From contig NC_026657.2 in assembly GCF_000004075.3 (NCBI RefSeq), positions 3,720,001 through 3,784,000 of the forward strand: DNA of 64,000 nt, in the 5' to 3' direction. The stretch is from Cucumis sativus (lineage: Eukaryota; Streptophyta; Magnoliopsida; Cucurbitales; Cucurbitaceae). The notes beneath the pieces were generated by a model. The model saw only the letters and a program-made list of their open reading frames with translations, made no database searches and was not told the DNA's origin. The position numbers and the translations under genes are program-made. This document shows, one piece after another, positions 37,000-50,383 of the stretch. Position 1 is the stretch's first letter, and the number at the start of each line of letters is the position of its first letter.

Positions 37000-39900
37000 T
37001 GATTGGAGTAGTTTGAATATAATGCAATGAATCAAACATACGAAGAAGAAGAAGAAGAAGAAGGGATTCAGATTCGTGATTTTTATACCGCTCGTTGAAG
37101 TTGATGAGCTAAAAAAGAAAAATGGAACACTGATCTCATAACTTTTGACTTGGTTCCTCGTTCAAAAGGTGATACATATCATATATATATAGATTTTGAA
37201 AGAAGAAAGGTGACAACCGAAACCGAGCATTGTAATTTTTTTTTGTCTTTTGCATTTGCGCTTTCTTTTCTTTTTTGTTTTTCCGTTAACAAGACATAGG
37301 CTTGTTTCTTGAGAATTTGATTGAGATGTAAAACCAGATTGGCAGCAGATAGAGATACTCCAGAAGAAGAGTGATATTTTCAATTATTTTTATCATGCAT
37401 CCCATATCCAAAGTGAGGCATGGAAGTAGTATTAATATCATTTAAATGAGAAAAAACAACCGATGATTTATTTTTTTTCTTCTAATACTATATATCCTTT
37501 CATTTCTTTATTCTTCTTCATCTTCTGCTGGTGCTGCTGCTAGATTTGTTTATAAATTGAGATGAACAGTTAGAAAGTGGAGGCAAAGGGGTTTTGGGAT
37601 TTGTGTTGTTTTGTTTTGTTTTGAGGAGGGAATTGAAATATGAGATGTTTGATCTAATTTGTATGGCCATTTGATTCTCATCCTTGTAGATTAGGATATG
37701 CTTTGCTTTTGGCTTTTGCATCTCTTAACTTTGGAGTCTTCTCTACCTCTAAAGCATCTCTAAGAATTTAATGCTTTGTGGTCCTTTCTCTCTCTCTCTT
37801 TCTCTATCCTCTGTTACAAAGAAGAAGAGAAAAAAAAAAAGATAACCAAAGATGCAAAATCTCTTACCCATTCCTTCACTCATCAAAAACATACAACACC
37901 AACTTATGGATAAAATCTTACCTTCTTCTTTCTTTCTTTCTTTTTTGGCCATTTTTGGAACCAAACCAGAGTCCTTCCCCCACATGTTTTTATTATTTCT
38001 TTTCCCCTTTATTCTATTTAGTAAGGCTAAGTTTGTTTTAGTTTTTGGTTTTGTTGGGTAGGGTGCTTTTAAAATCAAGCTAAACTTTTGAAATTTTAAA
38101 AATTAGCTTTTGAAAATTTGTTTTTGTTGTTAGAATTAGGCTACGATTTTGAATTTTGTACTATGCATGTCATTGTAAGAATACCACAAAAATTGGTTTA
38201 ATTTTTTTATCCTCAAATTCTAAAGAAAAGTCTTGTGTTTGGTTATTGTTTTCCAATTTTGAGTTTAGATTCTTAACTTCTCTTCCAAATTTTGTTCATT
38301 TCAATTATTATGTGTTGGTTCTAAGTTTTGAGTAAGAAATTATTTTAGTCATTGACTGTCATTTTTTTTGGCTTATTTATAGAAAGTCTAAGTGGAAGTT
38401 GTTTTGTATTTATATATGCTAATTATTGGTAGAACTAAAATATGTTTTTAATTTAATATTTATAAACACAAACAAAATATAAGGAAGTAAATTTGAGTTT
38501 AGAATTTGTTCGAAGGTGTAATGAAAAGAGTTTAGGGTTTAATTCCCCAAATTCTTTCTTCCCTTCCCCAACACTTCATAGTTTATTCACTAATTCATTC
38601 ATTAACTAAGGACTATGCTTTCTTTAATAATGTGTTACACTTTATAACTAATTAACATCCCTTATTCTTCTCTTACTCTCATCACAATCTATTACTTTCT
38701 ACCATCTTATTATTAATGATATAATTCTTTCTTATAATTTCACTTTTTTAGTCCTTCATTTTTCGTAAAACTTACCATTTCTCTATTTTCTTTTCATTTT
38801 GTTTTTAGTTGCTATAATTTGAGTTCTTCCATTTAACTTTATTCTTAAACTTTGAATTTAGAGCTTTTGTATGTCTATTTATTAACTAATTTTAAACAAC
38901 TTTTATTATTAATTTAGTTGCAATCATTTAAATTTCAATTCGTAATTATTTTTAAGTAATTGATAAACATTTCCGTGAAGGAATCGAAGTTGGAAAGTTT
39001 AAAATTTTAAATTCAAACCAAAACGAATAGTTATGTTTTGTGAAGGAAAAGTAGGGTGAGTGTAACATTTGAAAAGTTAGGGCCAAATAGAAATTAGAAT
39101 AATATATATATAGGGATCGAAATTTTATTTTCTAAATTAAAATTTTCGTCATATTTTCAATTGATACTTGGAGATTCTACTTCACATGCATGAGGTACTA
39201 ATAAAAATTTTCAATCCATCGTAACAAAATGAAACATTAGAAAAAAATGTTAAGCATAATATTATAAATAGAATATAATGGTTAAAATCTAAATTCTTTT
39301 TGCTATAATTTGTATTTTTAGAAAACGAAGAAAATGCACTACTTGACTCCGTTTTTAGTACATATAAAAAGAAAAATTAAAAACAAAACTATCACATGAT
39401 AGTTTTTCAATAGACAATTGTTTGAACTGCATAGAAAACACTCGAGTAAACGTCCGAGTATTTCTAATACTCGAGAGGGAAAGGAAATTTAGTTCCTTTT
39501 ACCTAATTAAGAGTTGAAAAGAAAAAGAGGAAGAGAAGAACATGTAGATCAATTATTTGAAAGAAAAAAGTAGAAAGAGATTAATCAGATGGTCCAAAGA
39601 GTATCATCTTCACATTAGAAATTCAAATATTACATTTTGTATCATATGATGATATGAAATGAACAAAGAGAGCTTTGTTTGCTTTTATGTTTCTTTGGTG
39701 GCCCCAACACCAACTTTGCCAAACTTTTTTCACCCCTAATGCCCCCATGTGCTTCTGCTCACACTCATTCCCAATTATATTATCATTAATTACATCATTA
39801 CTTTCACCCTAATTAACTCTACTCATCATTCCTAACCTTTTCATTTCATTACATTTGGTTAATTTGCAAATTCTATCTCGAAACTCTCAAGCATTCATCT

Positions 39901-40080
39901 GTACACCAAATACTAACATTTGATACGAACACAACTAAGCAACTAAGCAACTAAGCAACTAAGTAACCAAGTGGGAAAGCTTGTTTGATAAAAGAAAACA
40001 AAAACATTTCAAAATGCATACAATGGGAATGAAAAACAAAAGAAACCATACTACAAAACCATAACCCTTTCAACTCATAT
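37000..40080. other. Interval between the RNA-binding protein and the C2 gene, no gene seen
   Basis: The left part (to about 37200) is 3'UTR of the RNA-binding protein. Beyond it lie CT- and T-rich DNA and an 8-bp tandem repeat near 39933. Frames at 37500-38080 are pyrimidine- or purine-biased and not protein-like. Confidence 0.6.
39933..39964. repeat. (AACTAAGC)4 octamer repeat
   Basis: Four tandem copies of AACTAAGC, the last ending in T instead of C. They lie about 160 bases beyond the stop codon of the C2 gene, perhaps within its 3'UTR. Confidence 0.9.
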
Positions 40081-40126
40081 TAGTCTTCTCATCCTAAGAT
40101 CTAGTGTCCATGAACTCGTTGGGTGA

Positions 40127-41314
40127 TCAGAAGAACGCCCTGCTCCCGTAAAACACACGCGGACCGCTGTTCTTGGGTGATTGTAAATTCGGGTCAGAGC
40201 TCGAAGTAGCTGGACTTGGAGAGCCACCATTGGTGTCAATATCCAATGGAAGCTTCATCTTTGCCAATGACTCGGTGAATTGTTGCATACTTTTCATGTA
40301 CATCTCCACAATGTCTTGCTGTACTACCTTCTCCTCTGCCTCAATGCTCACAGAAACTAATGGCTTTCTAATTGTATCGCTACAACAATCATTAGCCTCA
40401 CCATTTTTTTCTTCTTTCTCACTTGTGCCATTTCGTGCTGAAACTTCTTGAGTTTTACATTTCGAATCTACGGGAGCTTCCGATGGCGACTGCGGTGAAG
40501 AAACGGCACCCTTTTGCACTTCACTACGTGGAGAATCTTTCTTTGTATCTTCACTCGACTTATCTTTCGATATTGAAAAGCTTTCGACAGAAGAAATGAC
40601 ATGATGGTTCTCACCCTCAGAAACGGGCAAGCTCTCAGAAGATTCAGAATCCAGATTCGAGCATGGGATACCGAAATACTCCGACACCATTATCTGATCT
40701 TCATTTGCAATCTTCGGATCGGGGAATTCGATCATATCCAAATCACTTGGATGTGAGGACTTGGTTAAATCCGAATCCTCCACCCCTACAGTTGTTTCGA
40801 TGGCGGGGATCACCATGACCTGCGGAGAAGCTCCATTATACGAAAGCGATAGCTGTACAAACCCGGCAGGAGAATGGAACAAATCAGTCGACGAAAGACT
40901 GAATTCTTTCTCCAACTTGTTATCAACAGCAACGACTTCCGTTAAAGGGATCAAAGCAAAACCAAGCAACTGATCTTCAAGATAATTCTTGACCCTGCTC
41001 AACATCCATATCTCACATTTAAGTGTTGTATCTATAGACCGAACGTCGAGACGAACCATGTCATTGAACACCGGATTCCTCCCACCACCATTGATGGTTT
41101 TAGTGGAAACAGAGTTCGTAGGATCTGTTGTAAATGAAAGCCTTGCATACACATCTTGCTTATGGTAAATACATATATTGTGAATATCTCTAGCTTGATG
41201 AACAAACACCTCAAGAACACCAACAACTTCATTTCTTTCCTTCTCATTTCCCACAACAACACATTCTTTCTTCTCTTCCTCTAAAACACCCAATTTCTCA
41301 ACTGGGGTAGCCAT
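40127..41314 (-). CDS. C2-domain (CaLB-type lipid-binding) protein
   Basis: Single coding exon of 395 residues. One C2 domain spans about residues 30-160, starting at VVGVLEVFVHQARDI and including HKQDVYARLSF and GGGRNPVFNDMVRLDVR. The sequence between has few of the spaced acidic residues that usually hold Ca2+, so Ca2+ binding is doubtful. The remainder is Ser/Glu/Lys-rich and probably disordered. A conserved short C-terminal part follows (VEMYMKSMQQFTESLAKMKL, then a Pro/Ser stretch and GPRVFYGSRAFF). No membrane segment is seen, so it is probably a peripheral membrane or cytosolic protein. It resembles the uncharacterised AT5G55530 family as I recall it. The start at 41314 is the first ATG after a leader intron. 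The biochemical role is unknown. Confidence 0.88.
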   Translation of the reverse strand: MATPVEKLGVLEEEKKECVVVGNEKERNEVVGVLEVFVHQARDIHNICIYHKQDVYARLSFTTDPTNSVSTKTINGGGRNPVFNDMVRLDVRSIDTTLKCEIWMLSRVKNYLEDQLLGFALIPLTEVVAVDNKLEKEFSLSSTDLFHSPAGFVQLSLSYNGASPQVMVIPAIETTVGVEDSDLTKSSHPSDLDMIEFPDPKIANEDQIMVSEYFGIPCSNLDSESSESLPVSEGENHHVISSVESFSISKDKSSEDTKKDSPRSEVQKGAVSSPQSPSEAPVDSKCKTQEVSARNGTSEKEEKNGEANDCCSDTIRKPLVSVSIEAEEKVVQQDIVEMYMKSMQQFTESLAKMKLPLDIDTNGGSPSPATSSSDPNLQSPKNSGPRVFYGSRAFF

Positions 41315-41331
41315 TATTATAATTCAAAAAC

Positions 41332-41591
41332 CTGCATCAAATTTCCAACAAACAACACAAAAAAACACTTCATATGAGATATATACCTCTTCATCAAAGT
41401 TCAACACACAAAAAAAAAAAAAAAAAAAGGCACAAATCGCAGAGGAACAAACAGAAAAATAACAACACCCAGAAGCAAAAAAACGAGTAAAACCCTCAAA
41501 AGTGAAGATAGATAGAGAAAATAGAGAAAACCCAGAAGCTAAAAGTGGAAAAGAAGCAAAACCCTAAAAACAAAACTGAAGAAGAATATAC
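41332..41591 (-). other. 5'UTR intron of the C2 gene
   Basis: On the minus strand a donor TTGGTTG|GTATAT at 41591 and an acceptor TTGATGCAG at 41332 bracket 260 bases, 18 bases before the ATG. A TATATA at about 41764-41769 could be the TATA box. Confidence 0.5.
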
Positions 41592-41799
41592 CAACCAAAT
41601 AGAATTGTGAGTAGAATCCCAAGAGAAGGAAGAAACTTCGGTAAAAATAAAAGCAGAAGAAAAGAAGGGTTGTGTTTGTTTATATCTTGCCTTAAAGCAC
41701 CAAAGTCAAGAATGATAATCCGGAAAATCTGGTGAGAACTCACAAAACTCGAAATCGGCTAGCTATATAGTGGAAATAATAATATAAATTGGAGGTATT

Positions 41800-44700
41800 T
41801 AAGATCCAGAGGAACTGGGGGATTTAAAAAAAACAAAGTTACACGCGTGGGGCTCAGATTTGACTAATGAGACCAAAAGAAAAGAAAATCCTTCCTTTAT
41901 TTATTTATTCATTCCCCATCAACAATTGAAGAAGAAGAAGATGAAGAAGAAGAGAAGGGCAGTCTTTGATTGAAAGTGGTGAGTGAGTTGTGAACTGCAG
42001 AGTGTTTTTTATTACTGTTTTTTTGCTAAGTGCTCTACACAGCTTTTGAATCATCAACATCGCTGCCTATGTTTAATTATTGATCAAGAAAGGTGCAGCA
42101 ACTTTCATTCTTTCTTTTTGCTGCTGTTTTGAACCAATACTTTCTACCCATTTTTTTCATATAGGTAGTTGTCTCAAATTATATAATCATCTAAAATCGA
42201 GTTTGTTTATTTATTTAATCTTTACCAATGGTTTAAAAAATCAATTGAAATATATATATATATATATAGATGATATGATATTTTAGGTTAGGCCAACAAA
42301 TTAGGTCACAAAACAAAAATGATTGTTTAATTAGAAGTTAAGCAAGGTTTCTGAAATGTTGTATTTGGAATAATACCAAAAAAATCTTTAAGAAGATTGA
42401 ATGATTCATAGTTGTTAAAAATATTTATGAGATACTTTATAGGATATCCATAACTTTGAGTGATGGACCGACCATATGGAGCATTTTGTGTGTAACAAAT
42501 AAAATAGTGAAGAGAGTAAAAAGAATATGATAGGGCGAATTTGATGGCTTTTTGGGTTTCATTTCATGGCCTAAAACACACTTTCTTTTCTCACATTTTC
42601 AATTATTAATGCTCCCAACCCCTTTTTGTCAGAACCATAACCTTTTATCAATACCACTTTTTCCTTCAAATTCTAACATTTTTCCTCAATCCAAAATATA
42701 TCATAATTTATATATCAACAAACTCTTTAAACTCCATTTTCTCCTAAGTAGATCTTTAAACTTTAATTTTTTTTCAATTACATATAGAGTATTGAGATTA
42801 AAATTCTTTACCTTCAAATAATACATATGTTAATTATCGTTGAACTAAGCTCACTTTCGCTTAAAAAATATCTCATACATTCTTGAACTTTCGATTTCCC
42901 TTCATTACGTCGACCTCACACTTTCAATTTTTTGTCTATAATAAATCAATTAGTTTTTAATTAATTTGTAGATAATAGATTAATTCACAAATAATGTATT
43001 AAAAGTTTATTGTCCAATCATATATACAATTTAAGTTTAATGGATTCATTTGGTTTCAAAAATGTCTCAAATGTCTATTAAATTTTATTAATATTAGAAA
43101 ATTCTAAAAAAAATTAGTTCTTTTCATTTTAATTCTTTTTTTTCTTTCAAAATTTTAATAGTATTTTTAGTGAATCAACTAAAATATAACAAAATTTATC
43201 ATCTATTTAATAACAATCTTTTAGTATCTATCATCGATAAAATATAAAACTTTGTTATATTTTCAATAATTTTGTCATTTACAATAATTTTTATCAATTT
43301 TACTTTAAACGAACTATATTGGTATTGCTATTAGTTACTATTTAGATTTTGTTTTGATGTCATCACCACACCTTGTTGTTCTTGATTTCCTCCGTATCAA
43401 ACAAGTGAATAATTCTATTACACACGAGTTAGTTTTTCAAGTGTTCACAATTTTTCGATTTTCGACTCTTGTGGCTTGAAGATCACCTTCCACGGGTGGA
43501 TTCAATTTTTCTTTCTTTATTAGTTGTCTCTTCATAATTTTTGTACTAAAAATATAGAACAAAAAATTTGTCATTACATGCTACTTCAAATATTAACGTA
43601 GGACGACAAGAGATATTAATTATTTTTGAAACAGAATATAGTACTAAAAATATATTTTGGAAAACCCATTTACCTCTTTTTCTAAATTCATGACTAAAAG
43701 ATGTAATTTTCTTAATAAACAAACATAAAAGATAAAAGTGATTTATTTAGCTATTTTTTTTAAAAAAAATAAAGTGAAGAGAAAACATAAAGAGATATGA
43801 TTATTGAGAGAAATAATGAATGGGTAATTTATCCTTTTCAGGTTCCAACAAAAATTTGTGACTTTTGCTTATTTTACTTTTCATCATTGCTTTTCAATGG
43901 CATGTAAGGATTTGTATTTTCCACTTCCTTTTTGGCATCTCAATTTAACTTCATGTGGGGTGACACTTTTTCTCTTATATCTACTCAATTTAACTAGATG
44001 ATTTCTTTTTCAATTTGTTGTACATATATACGATTCATTCAAACATGTTAACACATTTTATTATTTGAAAAGTCATTTGAAAAGTAAATATTATTTAAAT
44101 TGTCCTTAGGTGAAATGTCTAATTTCCTCGGTTTAATTGACATTCAATAGGGTTTGTTTTAGATTGATTAGAATCAATGCACGTCAAAGTAGATTTACAA
44201 GCCAACCTAACTTATTGCTTCTAACCAAATACTATCTAATTGTCACGAGTCAAAAGATTCAATACAAAGCCAAAGTTATATATTTTTCACCGTCCAAACA
44301 TATATAACAAAACTTCATTTAAAGAACAAAATTAAACCAAAGACGTATAAAACAAGTTAAAGTACTTATCCTCTTTGATTTAAAGAGATAAAAGGAGAAT
44401 CTAAGAAAACCCGTTAGTTAGAAAATGAGTACCTTATATAGCATTTCATCCACATGTCGGATGGTGAGGAGATATTTGGATTAAAAAGCAACATAAAAAG
44501 ACTCGAAAAACTGGAAGAAAACCGAAGAGAAAATTAAGGTTGGATTTCGAGGTAGGTACTAAAAGTTGGTGGCATAAACATGTATATATAATTTTGTCAT
44601 AGCATCGTGGCATGTCAAAAGTTTGGAGCAACACGATGCTTGGCCATTTATGCAAAAGGTAAAAGTGTGTTGCCTTTCAGCGCCAAGGCTTCATATTTTT

Positions 44701-45590
44701 GCTTCGCGTTGCCTCGGTTGACTTCATTTAATTTCGTAATGATTCAAATTAGCTATGAAATGACATAATCACCACATTACACCCACGAATTGCTCAAAAC
44801 CTATAGTACAATCAAATAAGATAGTAAAAATGATGAAATGAGTTCAAATTAAGTGAAAATAGATAACATATTTCATATGTTATCAAATTTGAATCTAGAA
44901 CTTCTTGTTTTCAACTACATATAGATGTCGGATTTGAGTGGCCTATCCATATCTATCAATGATATTTTTTTATAACCTTTGCACGTACCTGAAGGTAAAA
45001 AAATGTCCCTACAATTGTGAAAAAATAAAAGTAAATAAATAAACATTTTCTCACTCCACTTCACTCTTCTCCACTACCACCAACCCTTTTTAAATATCTC
45101 CCATCACCTACCAACACATTACTTTCTCTTTGCTTTTATTTTCATCCAAAGGTCATCAAGATTCTTTTTCCCCACATTGACTTAGATCCGTCCCAAGTCA
45201 ATATCAATTATTGTGTGTGAGTATATATATGTATATTGAATTCCTCATTCTCCAATCCTCCATTTACTTTTACAATAACCATCCATCAATCTTCTAGGTT
45301 TAAAACTAAAATTATAACAATATCTTAAGATAGCTTAGTGAAAAAACTATCTTTTAATTCCCTTTAAGCTCAAGTTCAAGTCTCACTTTTTTAGCTTCTA
45401 GTCAGAAAATTAACTTAACTAATATGTATTATATTTTCTTGAACTTGATTCATATATTTGTAATTATTCATTTAGCTCACACCTACTTAATTGTTTTAAT
45501 GTTTTAAGAATAATTTATAGCTTTTGTTCCTTGTAAAATTTAATTTAGAAAAAGACAAGACAAAGGACCCAAAGACTATTCCAAAAGATA
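41800..45590. other. Interval between the C2 and NAC genes, no gene seen
   Basis: The C2 and NAC genes diverge, so both promoters lie here. GAA-rich DNA at 41930-41960, a TA run at 42249, a fold-back MITE copy (43180-43280) and AT-rich sequence fill it. TATATATGTATATT near 45226 is a possible TATA region for the NAC gene. No coding or RNA gene was recognised. Confidence 0.55.
43180..43280. mobile_element. Fold-back MITE-like element, copy 3
   Basis: AAAATATAACAAAATTTA faces AACTTTGTTATATTTT around a core with TCTATCATCGATAAAAT. It belongs to the same word family as copies 1 and 2 but is more diverged. Confidence 0.45.
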
Positions 45591-45597
45591 GCAAATC

Positions 45598-48141
45598 ATG
45601 AACCACCAGTACTATACAAGAACAGCCACCACCATTATTGACTCAACTTTGGTACCAAATTTGATGGGGAGCTTTACAATTCCTTCAAAACATGAACTGC
45701 CGATTGGTTTCCGATTTCGTCCCACGGAGGAGGAGCTGGTTACTCATTACCTGAACAACAAGATTCTCGGCCGTCAACATCTTGTTCAATGTATCCCTCA
45801 GATTGATCTCTTCAACTACGATCCTTGGAAGCTCCCTGGTATGTACTTTAATTCATTTTCACCATTTTACAAAACCCCCTGTTTTTCTTCTTCTTTAATA
45901 ATCATCATCATTATCTTCCTCTTCTTCTTCTTCCATTCAGAGCGTTCCCTTCTCGACTCCGATAATTATGAGTGGTTTTTCTTCCGATCCCTCACCTCCA
46001 AAACTAAAAGGACTACCGTTTCTGGGTGCTGGAGATCCACCGGCGATGATAAACGCATCGTGGCTCGGGGAACCAACAAAGTCATCGCCACTCGAAAAAT
46101 TTTAGTGTTCTATCAAGGCCAGGGTAAGGCTGCTGTAAAAACCAAATGGGTCCTTCATGAATATCACCTTTTTCAACAAGATACTACTGACATCTCATCA
46201 TCCCAGGTTTTTTCTTTTTCTTTTTCTTTTGTCGATAACATCAGTTTAAGCTTTTGGGTTAAACTATATAGTGATTTTGTTAGATGCCGTTCGTCGTTTG
46301 TCGATTGAAAGAAAGTGCAGAAGAGTTTAGATCAGATGATCAACGAAAGAAAAGCAAAAAGAGACAAGTCCATGTAAGTAAGAGTAGTGGTATTGACTTT
46401 AGCTTGAGATTAATTTGGTAATAATTTAATTTAATGTTTAATATTTGTAAATTCAGTGGAATGGAGAGAATGATCAACCTGCTTTGGAAGATTTTCCAAA
46501 TACACATCAACCAACACAGCCTTCAAATTATTTTGAAAATGAGGTTATGAACTCAGGATTTGATACAGATGATGCGAGCTCGAAGATGTTCTTCAAGACC
46601 ACTCCATGGCCTTCAGAATCAGAACCAAGAGAACCAGGTTTATTGAACATTAGTCAACAAGTGAGTGACAGCAATTCTGAAGGAAATGAACAATTATCAC
46701 AGCCTCAATCTTCAATGGCTAGTGAACCTAATTCCAATGATCAGCTTGGTTGGTTTCTTAATTATATGGTTGACAACGATGAAACTGATCAAATCAATGT
46801 TATCCTTAAGCGTCATAGCATGGAGGAATTCCAAAGCATGGCTCGTGAACTTGAAGCCGGTGATACGACCTCGGTAAAGGTTATTTTGTTTAGTACTTCA
46901 ACTGTTTTTGTATCTGTCATCGTTAAATGTAGCCTAAGTTCCATCTCAAAACCAATACTAGTTTTGTTGTTTTGGCTTTAAGGCTCTAATACTATATGAG
47001 GTTTTGAGTGAGGTATCTTGATTTTCTCAACATGGGATTCTCAGCATGTTTCTTAAACATGCTGCCTCTTTTGTGGAATTCTCAACATGTCTGTTAAAGA
47101 TGATGTCTCTTTTGAGATCACTTTGATGTCAAATTTTGGATAGAGGTAAGAGAAAAGATTTGCACACCGATGTGGTACTTGCTGCAGACGCTCTGATGCC
47201 TAAGTCAAAGAGTGTGGATGTTAGAGAAAGTTTGAGTGTCGAATTCAAGTTACCCCGTAATGATGTGTTTATAGAGAAATTAGTTGACCTATGGTGTTCT
47301 CTATAATTTTCGAGTTACCCTAGGATAATTAGATGACCAAGCAGTTGAGAGGGCATATTGTATTCATGTTTGCTAGGGTTGGCCACCACCTAGTGTCTTC
47401 CTTGGACTATATATTTGAGCTTATAGTGGTACTTTGGGTTGAGGCATGTTGGGCATTTGCCAAGGGTCTACTTCGATTTTTGGTCGTCACTTTCAGCTTG
47501 TATAAGGATTTTTGTAGCCTCTAAATATCATTTATATCCTTTAGTCGAAAATCACACCTAACAACCATCATTGATTGAATCTCAATTTATTTTTGCTCTT
47601 GAAACTGGATACTCGTTTGAGATATCTTGATACCATATTAGAAAAATTTATCTATCTCTAGGAGCAACCTACTTATCTTACAAAGCGTGTGAGCTACTTG
47701 ATTTTTTATCCAATGTTCAGATTCTTAAAACAACCTATTTTTCAGGTCTCGTCTGAAGGTATGAGGACGACAATTCAAAAGTCATGTAGAAAACCCCTTA
47801 TAGCAAGGCATTGTCAATACAAAGAGGAAAATGATGAGTCGCAAGACGATTCTTGTGGACAAACTTTAAAAGTTCAACGTCAACCGAAGTCCAACAACAT
47901 TGTAGCCCATAGAGATGAACCAAAAAGAGACGAATCAAGGGAGGTATTTATTTTGCAGGGTGGAAATGTTGAGAAACATACATCAGTCATATATTCTAAT
48001 GAGACTCCAACAAACTGTTTTTGGTATATCTTAACCACGAAAAGGATTCACCACAAATCGAATGATCAACCAATAGACTATGTTGCTAAAGTGCTTTTAG
48101 GATTCATAATATTAATAATGTTTGTTCTAACTAGTTTTTGA
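45598..48141 (+). CDS. NAC transcription factor with C-terminal membrane anchor (NTL type)
   Basis: Five exons, 45598-45838, 45941-46206, 46284-46373, 46457-46873 and 47746-48141, join in phase into 469 residues. The NAC DNA-binding domain begins at LPIGFRFRPTEEELVTHYL (34-52) and continues with EYxFF-like EWFFFRS, CWRSTGDDKRI, TRKILVFYQGQG and TKWVLHEYHL. The exon 3 part (MPFVVCRLKE) closes it. The middle is acidic and Ser/Gln-rich, typical of an activation region. The last ~18 residues (AKVLLGFIILIMFVLTSF) form a hydrophobic segment right before the stop. This is the layout of NAC-with-transmembrane-motif factors, which are held at the ER or plasma membrane and freed by proteolysis. The start at 45598 is the first ATG; a second in-frame ATG at residue 23 is closer to the usual NAC start. 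Intron 4 is 872 bases. Confidence 0.9.
46985..47660. repeat. Possible retroelement-derived sequence in NAC intron 4
   Basis: The middle of the longest NAC intron is less AT-rich than its surroundings. It contains words such as GACGCTCTGATGCCTAAGTC and GTTAGAGAAAGTTTGAG that I associate with cucurbit dispersed repeats. There are no terminal repeats or coding motifs that would define an element. This is weak, memory-based evidence. Confidence 0.25.
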
Positions 48142-49953
48142 AACTCTTACAAATTTGGAGAGAATTAGTTATTTATTACCTAAATTTGAGGATTGATTGT
48201 GTAGAAAGTGAGAAAGGGGAAGACTTATATGGTGTGATTGTCGAATCCCAAGCTTTGAAGGATAATATACGGTATCGTTATATTTATCATATATATAAAC
48301 TTTCTTACTTAGAGATCTATAATAAAATTGTTTTTAATATGTGGACGTAGCTATCATAATATTAGTAAAACACGTAAATATGCTTGTCAATTCTTTTATT
48401 ATATGATTTGTACATTATATTCTTTATTTATCGATTTTATACCATAATAAAAGAATCTATGGGGAATGCCTTTTAAAGTCTTCTACTTTTTCATCCATTA
48501 TGTTTTGTTGTTCTTAGATTTTTTAAGAATAAGTGTGATTAGTCTGTATAACAAATATTTTTCTTTTAGAGAAATAGAGAAAAAAAGATTAAGACTTGAG
48601 AGATTAATTTTCTATAGTTTTATAGAGTATCGTGATCATTCAAATAGGGAACCGTATCATTTCATTAAAAGTTGTGTCCATTAAAACGACAAAAGCATAA
48701 AATTGAAAAACATTGATGCAACCGTTTATTCTAATTATTGTTATTATTAAAAAAACATATCATGTAGATTTTGGTACTTAATAACGATGCAAACTAAATG
48801 AGACTTTAACAATTTTGACAATGTTTTTCTAAACTGAATCGTAAATCAAATATAAAAATTTATTCTAGGTTCATTAATTACTTAATTGTTGTCGATGCTC
48901 TTTGTATGTGTTTTCGAAAGAGCAAGACTTAAATAATTATTCATTTTTTTGGAACCAAGAGTCAAAATTTTGATATATTTAAATCTCATAAAAACTTCTT
49001 CTGAGGAATAGGTCAATCTGAGTCATTTCTCAAGAACAATAACTAAGGGTCCTAAAACTACGACTTGGATCCAGAACCCGTATGTTGATGCTCATGATTT
49101 TAATATCCATCTTAAATTTTATATCTAATAGGTCCCTAACCTTTAACATTTGTGTTTGACAATTTTATATCCAATATATCCTTAATATATTTAACGTTTT
49201 TTTTTCAATCTATAAACTTGTTTGACACAAAGTTGAAACTTTAGGTTCTCATATATTTCATTTCGAGTATTCTAAAGAACATCGTTCGGCACAAAATACA
49301 AAGTTGAATGACCTATTATCCTTTTAAATTTCAAGTATTTATTAGACATAAAATCGACACTTGTAAACTTATTTAGGAGTTTTAAAGTTTTTTATTGGAC
49401 TAAAAAGACAAAAAGTTTAAAGTTTAAGAGCTAAAATTGTAGTTTAACATATTTTTAAAGGAAAAAAAGTTTGTAATACGAATGTTTTACTTCTATACTT
49501 TAATAATTTTTGTAATACATGTAGATTGATGATCTAATTAAGGGTTAAATTTGTTTATAAGCTATAAAAACTAAGTTGTTACATGCTAAAGTTCAATGAC
49601 CGAAAAAACTCTTTTGACTCCACTTAAAAGTCATGTTTATGAAATCGCAAGGACATTAGCAATAACTTTATTTGCAAAATCTATTATAAGAGGAAGAAAA
49701 CCACGTAACATTATTGACACAAACGAGAGAAAGAAGGTCCTCTAACAAGGTTTGATTATCTTTGATGAACTTTTGAGTGATAATTAGTTTTGATTAATCC
49801 TAAGGAAATAAGTTGAAAATATAATATAATAATTGAATGGGTTTAAAAGAGAAATGTTTAATAGGTAATAAAAACAAAACATATAAATTAAATTGAATAA
49901 GAATTTCTGGTGACAGCTTTGAAATTCCCTTTTAGTCCCAAAAAAAAGTTCAA

Positions 49954-49964
49954 TCTAACGGCTA
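49954..49964 (+). promoter_or_regulatory. MSA element (distal) upstream of the kinesin
   Basis: TCTAACGGCTA matches the mitosis-specific activator consensus YCYAACGGYYA at every position. MSA elements are bound by three-repeat MYB (MYB3R) factors and drive G2/M expression. It lies about 570 bases upstream of the kinesin ATG. Confidence 0.6.
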
Positions 49965-50187
49965 CTTATTTGGACAATCTAAAATGTCTATTTTGTCCTC
50001 TCTTTCATCTATCAGGAGCGTTTCCCCCACACTTTTAAAACAAACAATACAAAATATCATTTTATAACCAATTGCATACAACTTTTTCAATTTTTTGTTT
50101 ATGATATTTTAAAAAATATGAAAAATTGAGCATGTAATAAATTCGTTATACTTTATTTTTATATGGAGTCTAAATATTCTCTCTATA

Positions 50188-50247
50188 TTTTTTTTTTATT
50201 TGAACAATAGGTAGAACATATTTTTTTATTTGAACAATAGGTAGAAC
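50188..50247. repeat. 30-bp-period tandem duplication in the kinesin promoter
   Basis: TTATTTGAACAATAGGTAGA occurs twice, with the TGAACAATAG word at 50201 and 50231. The two copies are identical over about 27 bases. Confidence 0.85.
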
Positions 50248-50383
50248 TTTTAAATTGATATAATTTTGGAGTTTAGAATTTATTTTTGAAGGAAGAAAAG
50301 GGTGGCATGACCATGGGCAGTTTGGTAATTACACTCAACAATTCAAAATTTAATTTCGTTTAAAAAATTTTGTTTTTCAATTT

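Larger units (their letters stand above)
48200..50380. other. Interval between NAC and kinesin genes, no gene seen
   Basis: AT-rich DNA with short frames only. The right third is the kinesin promoter, which holds two MSA-type elements and a 30-bp-period duplication (50188-50247). Confidence 0.55.

Noticed and set aside
45325-45395. tRNA-like or SINE-like boxes (TAGCTTAGTGA and GTTCAAGTCTC) upstream of the NAC gene
   Set aside because: Box spacing is plausible, but there is no cloverleaf, no A-tail and no flanking duplication. A tRNA gene is excluded and a SINE remnant cannot be supported.
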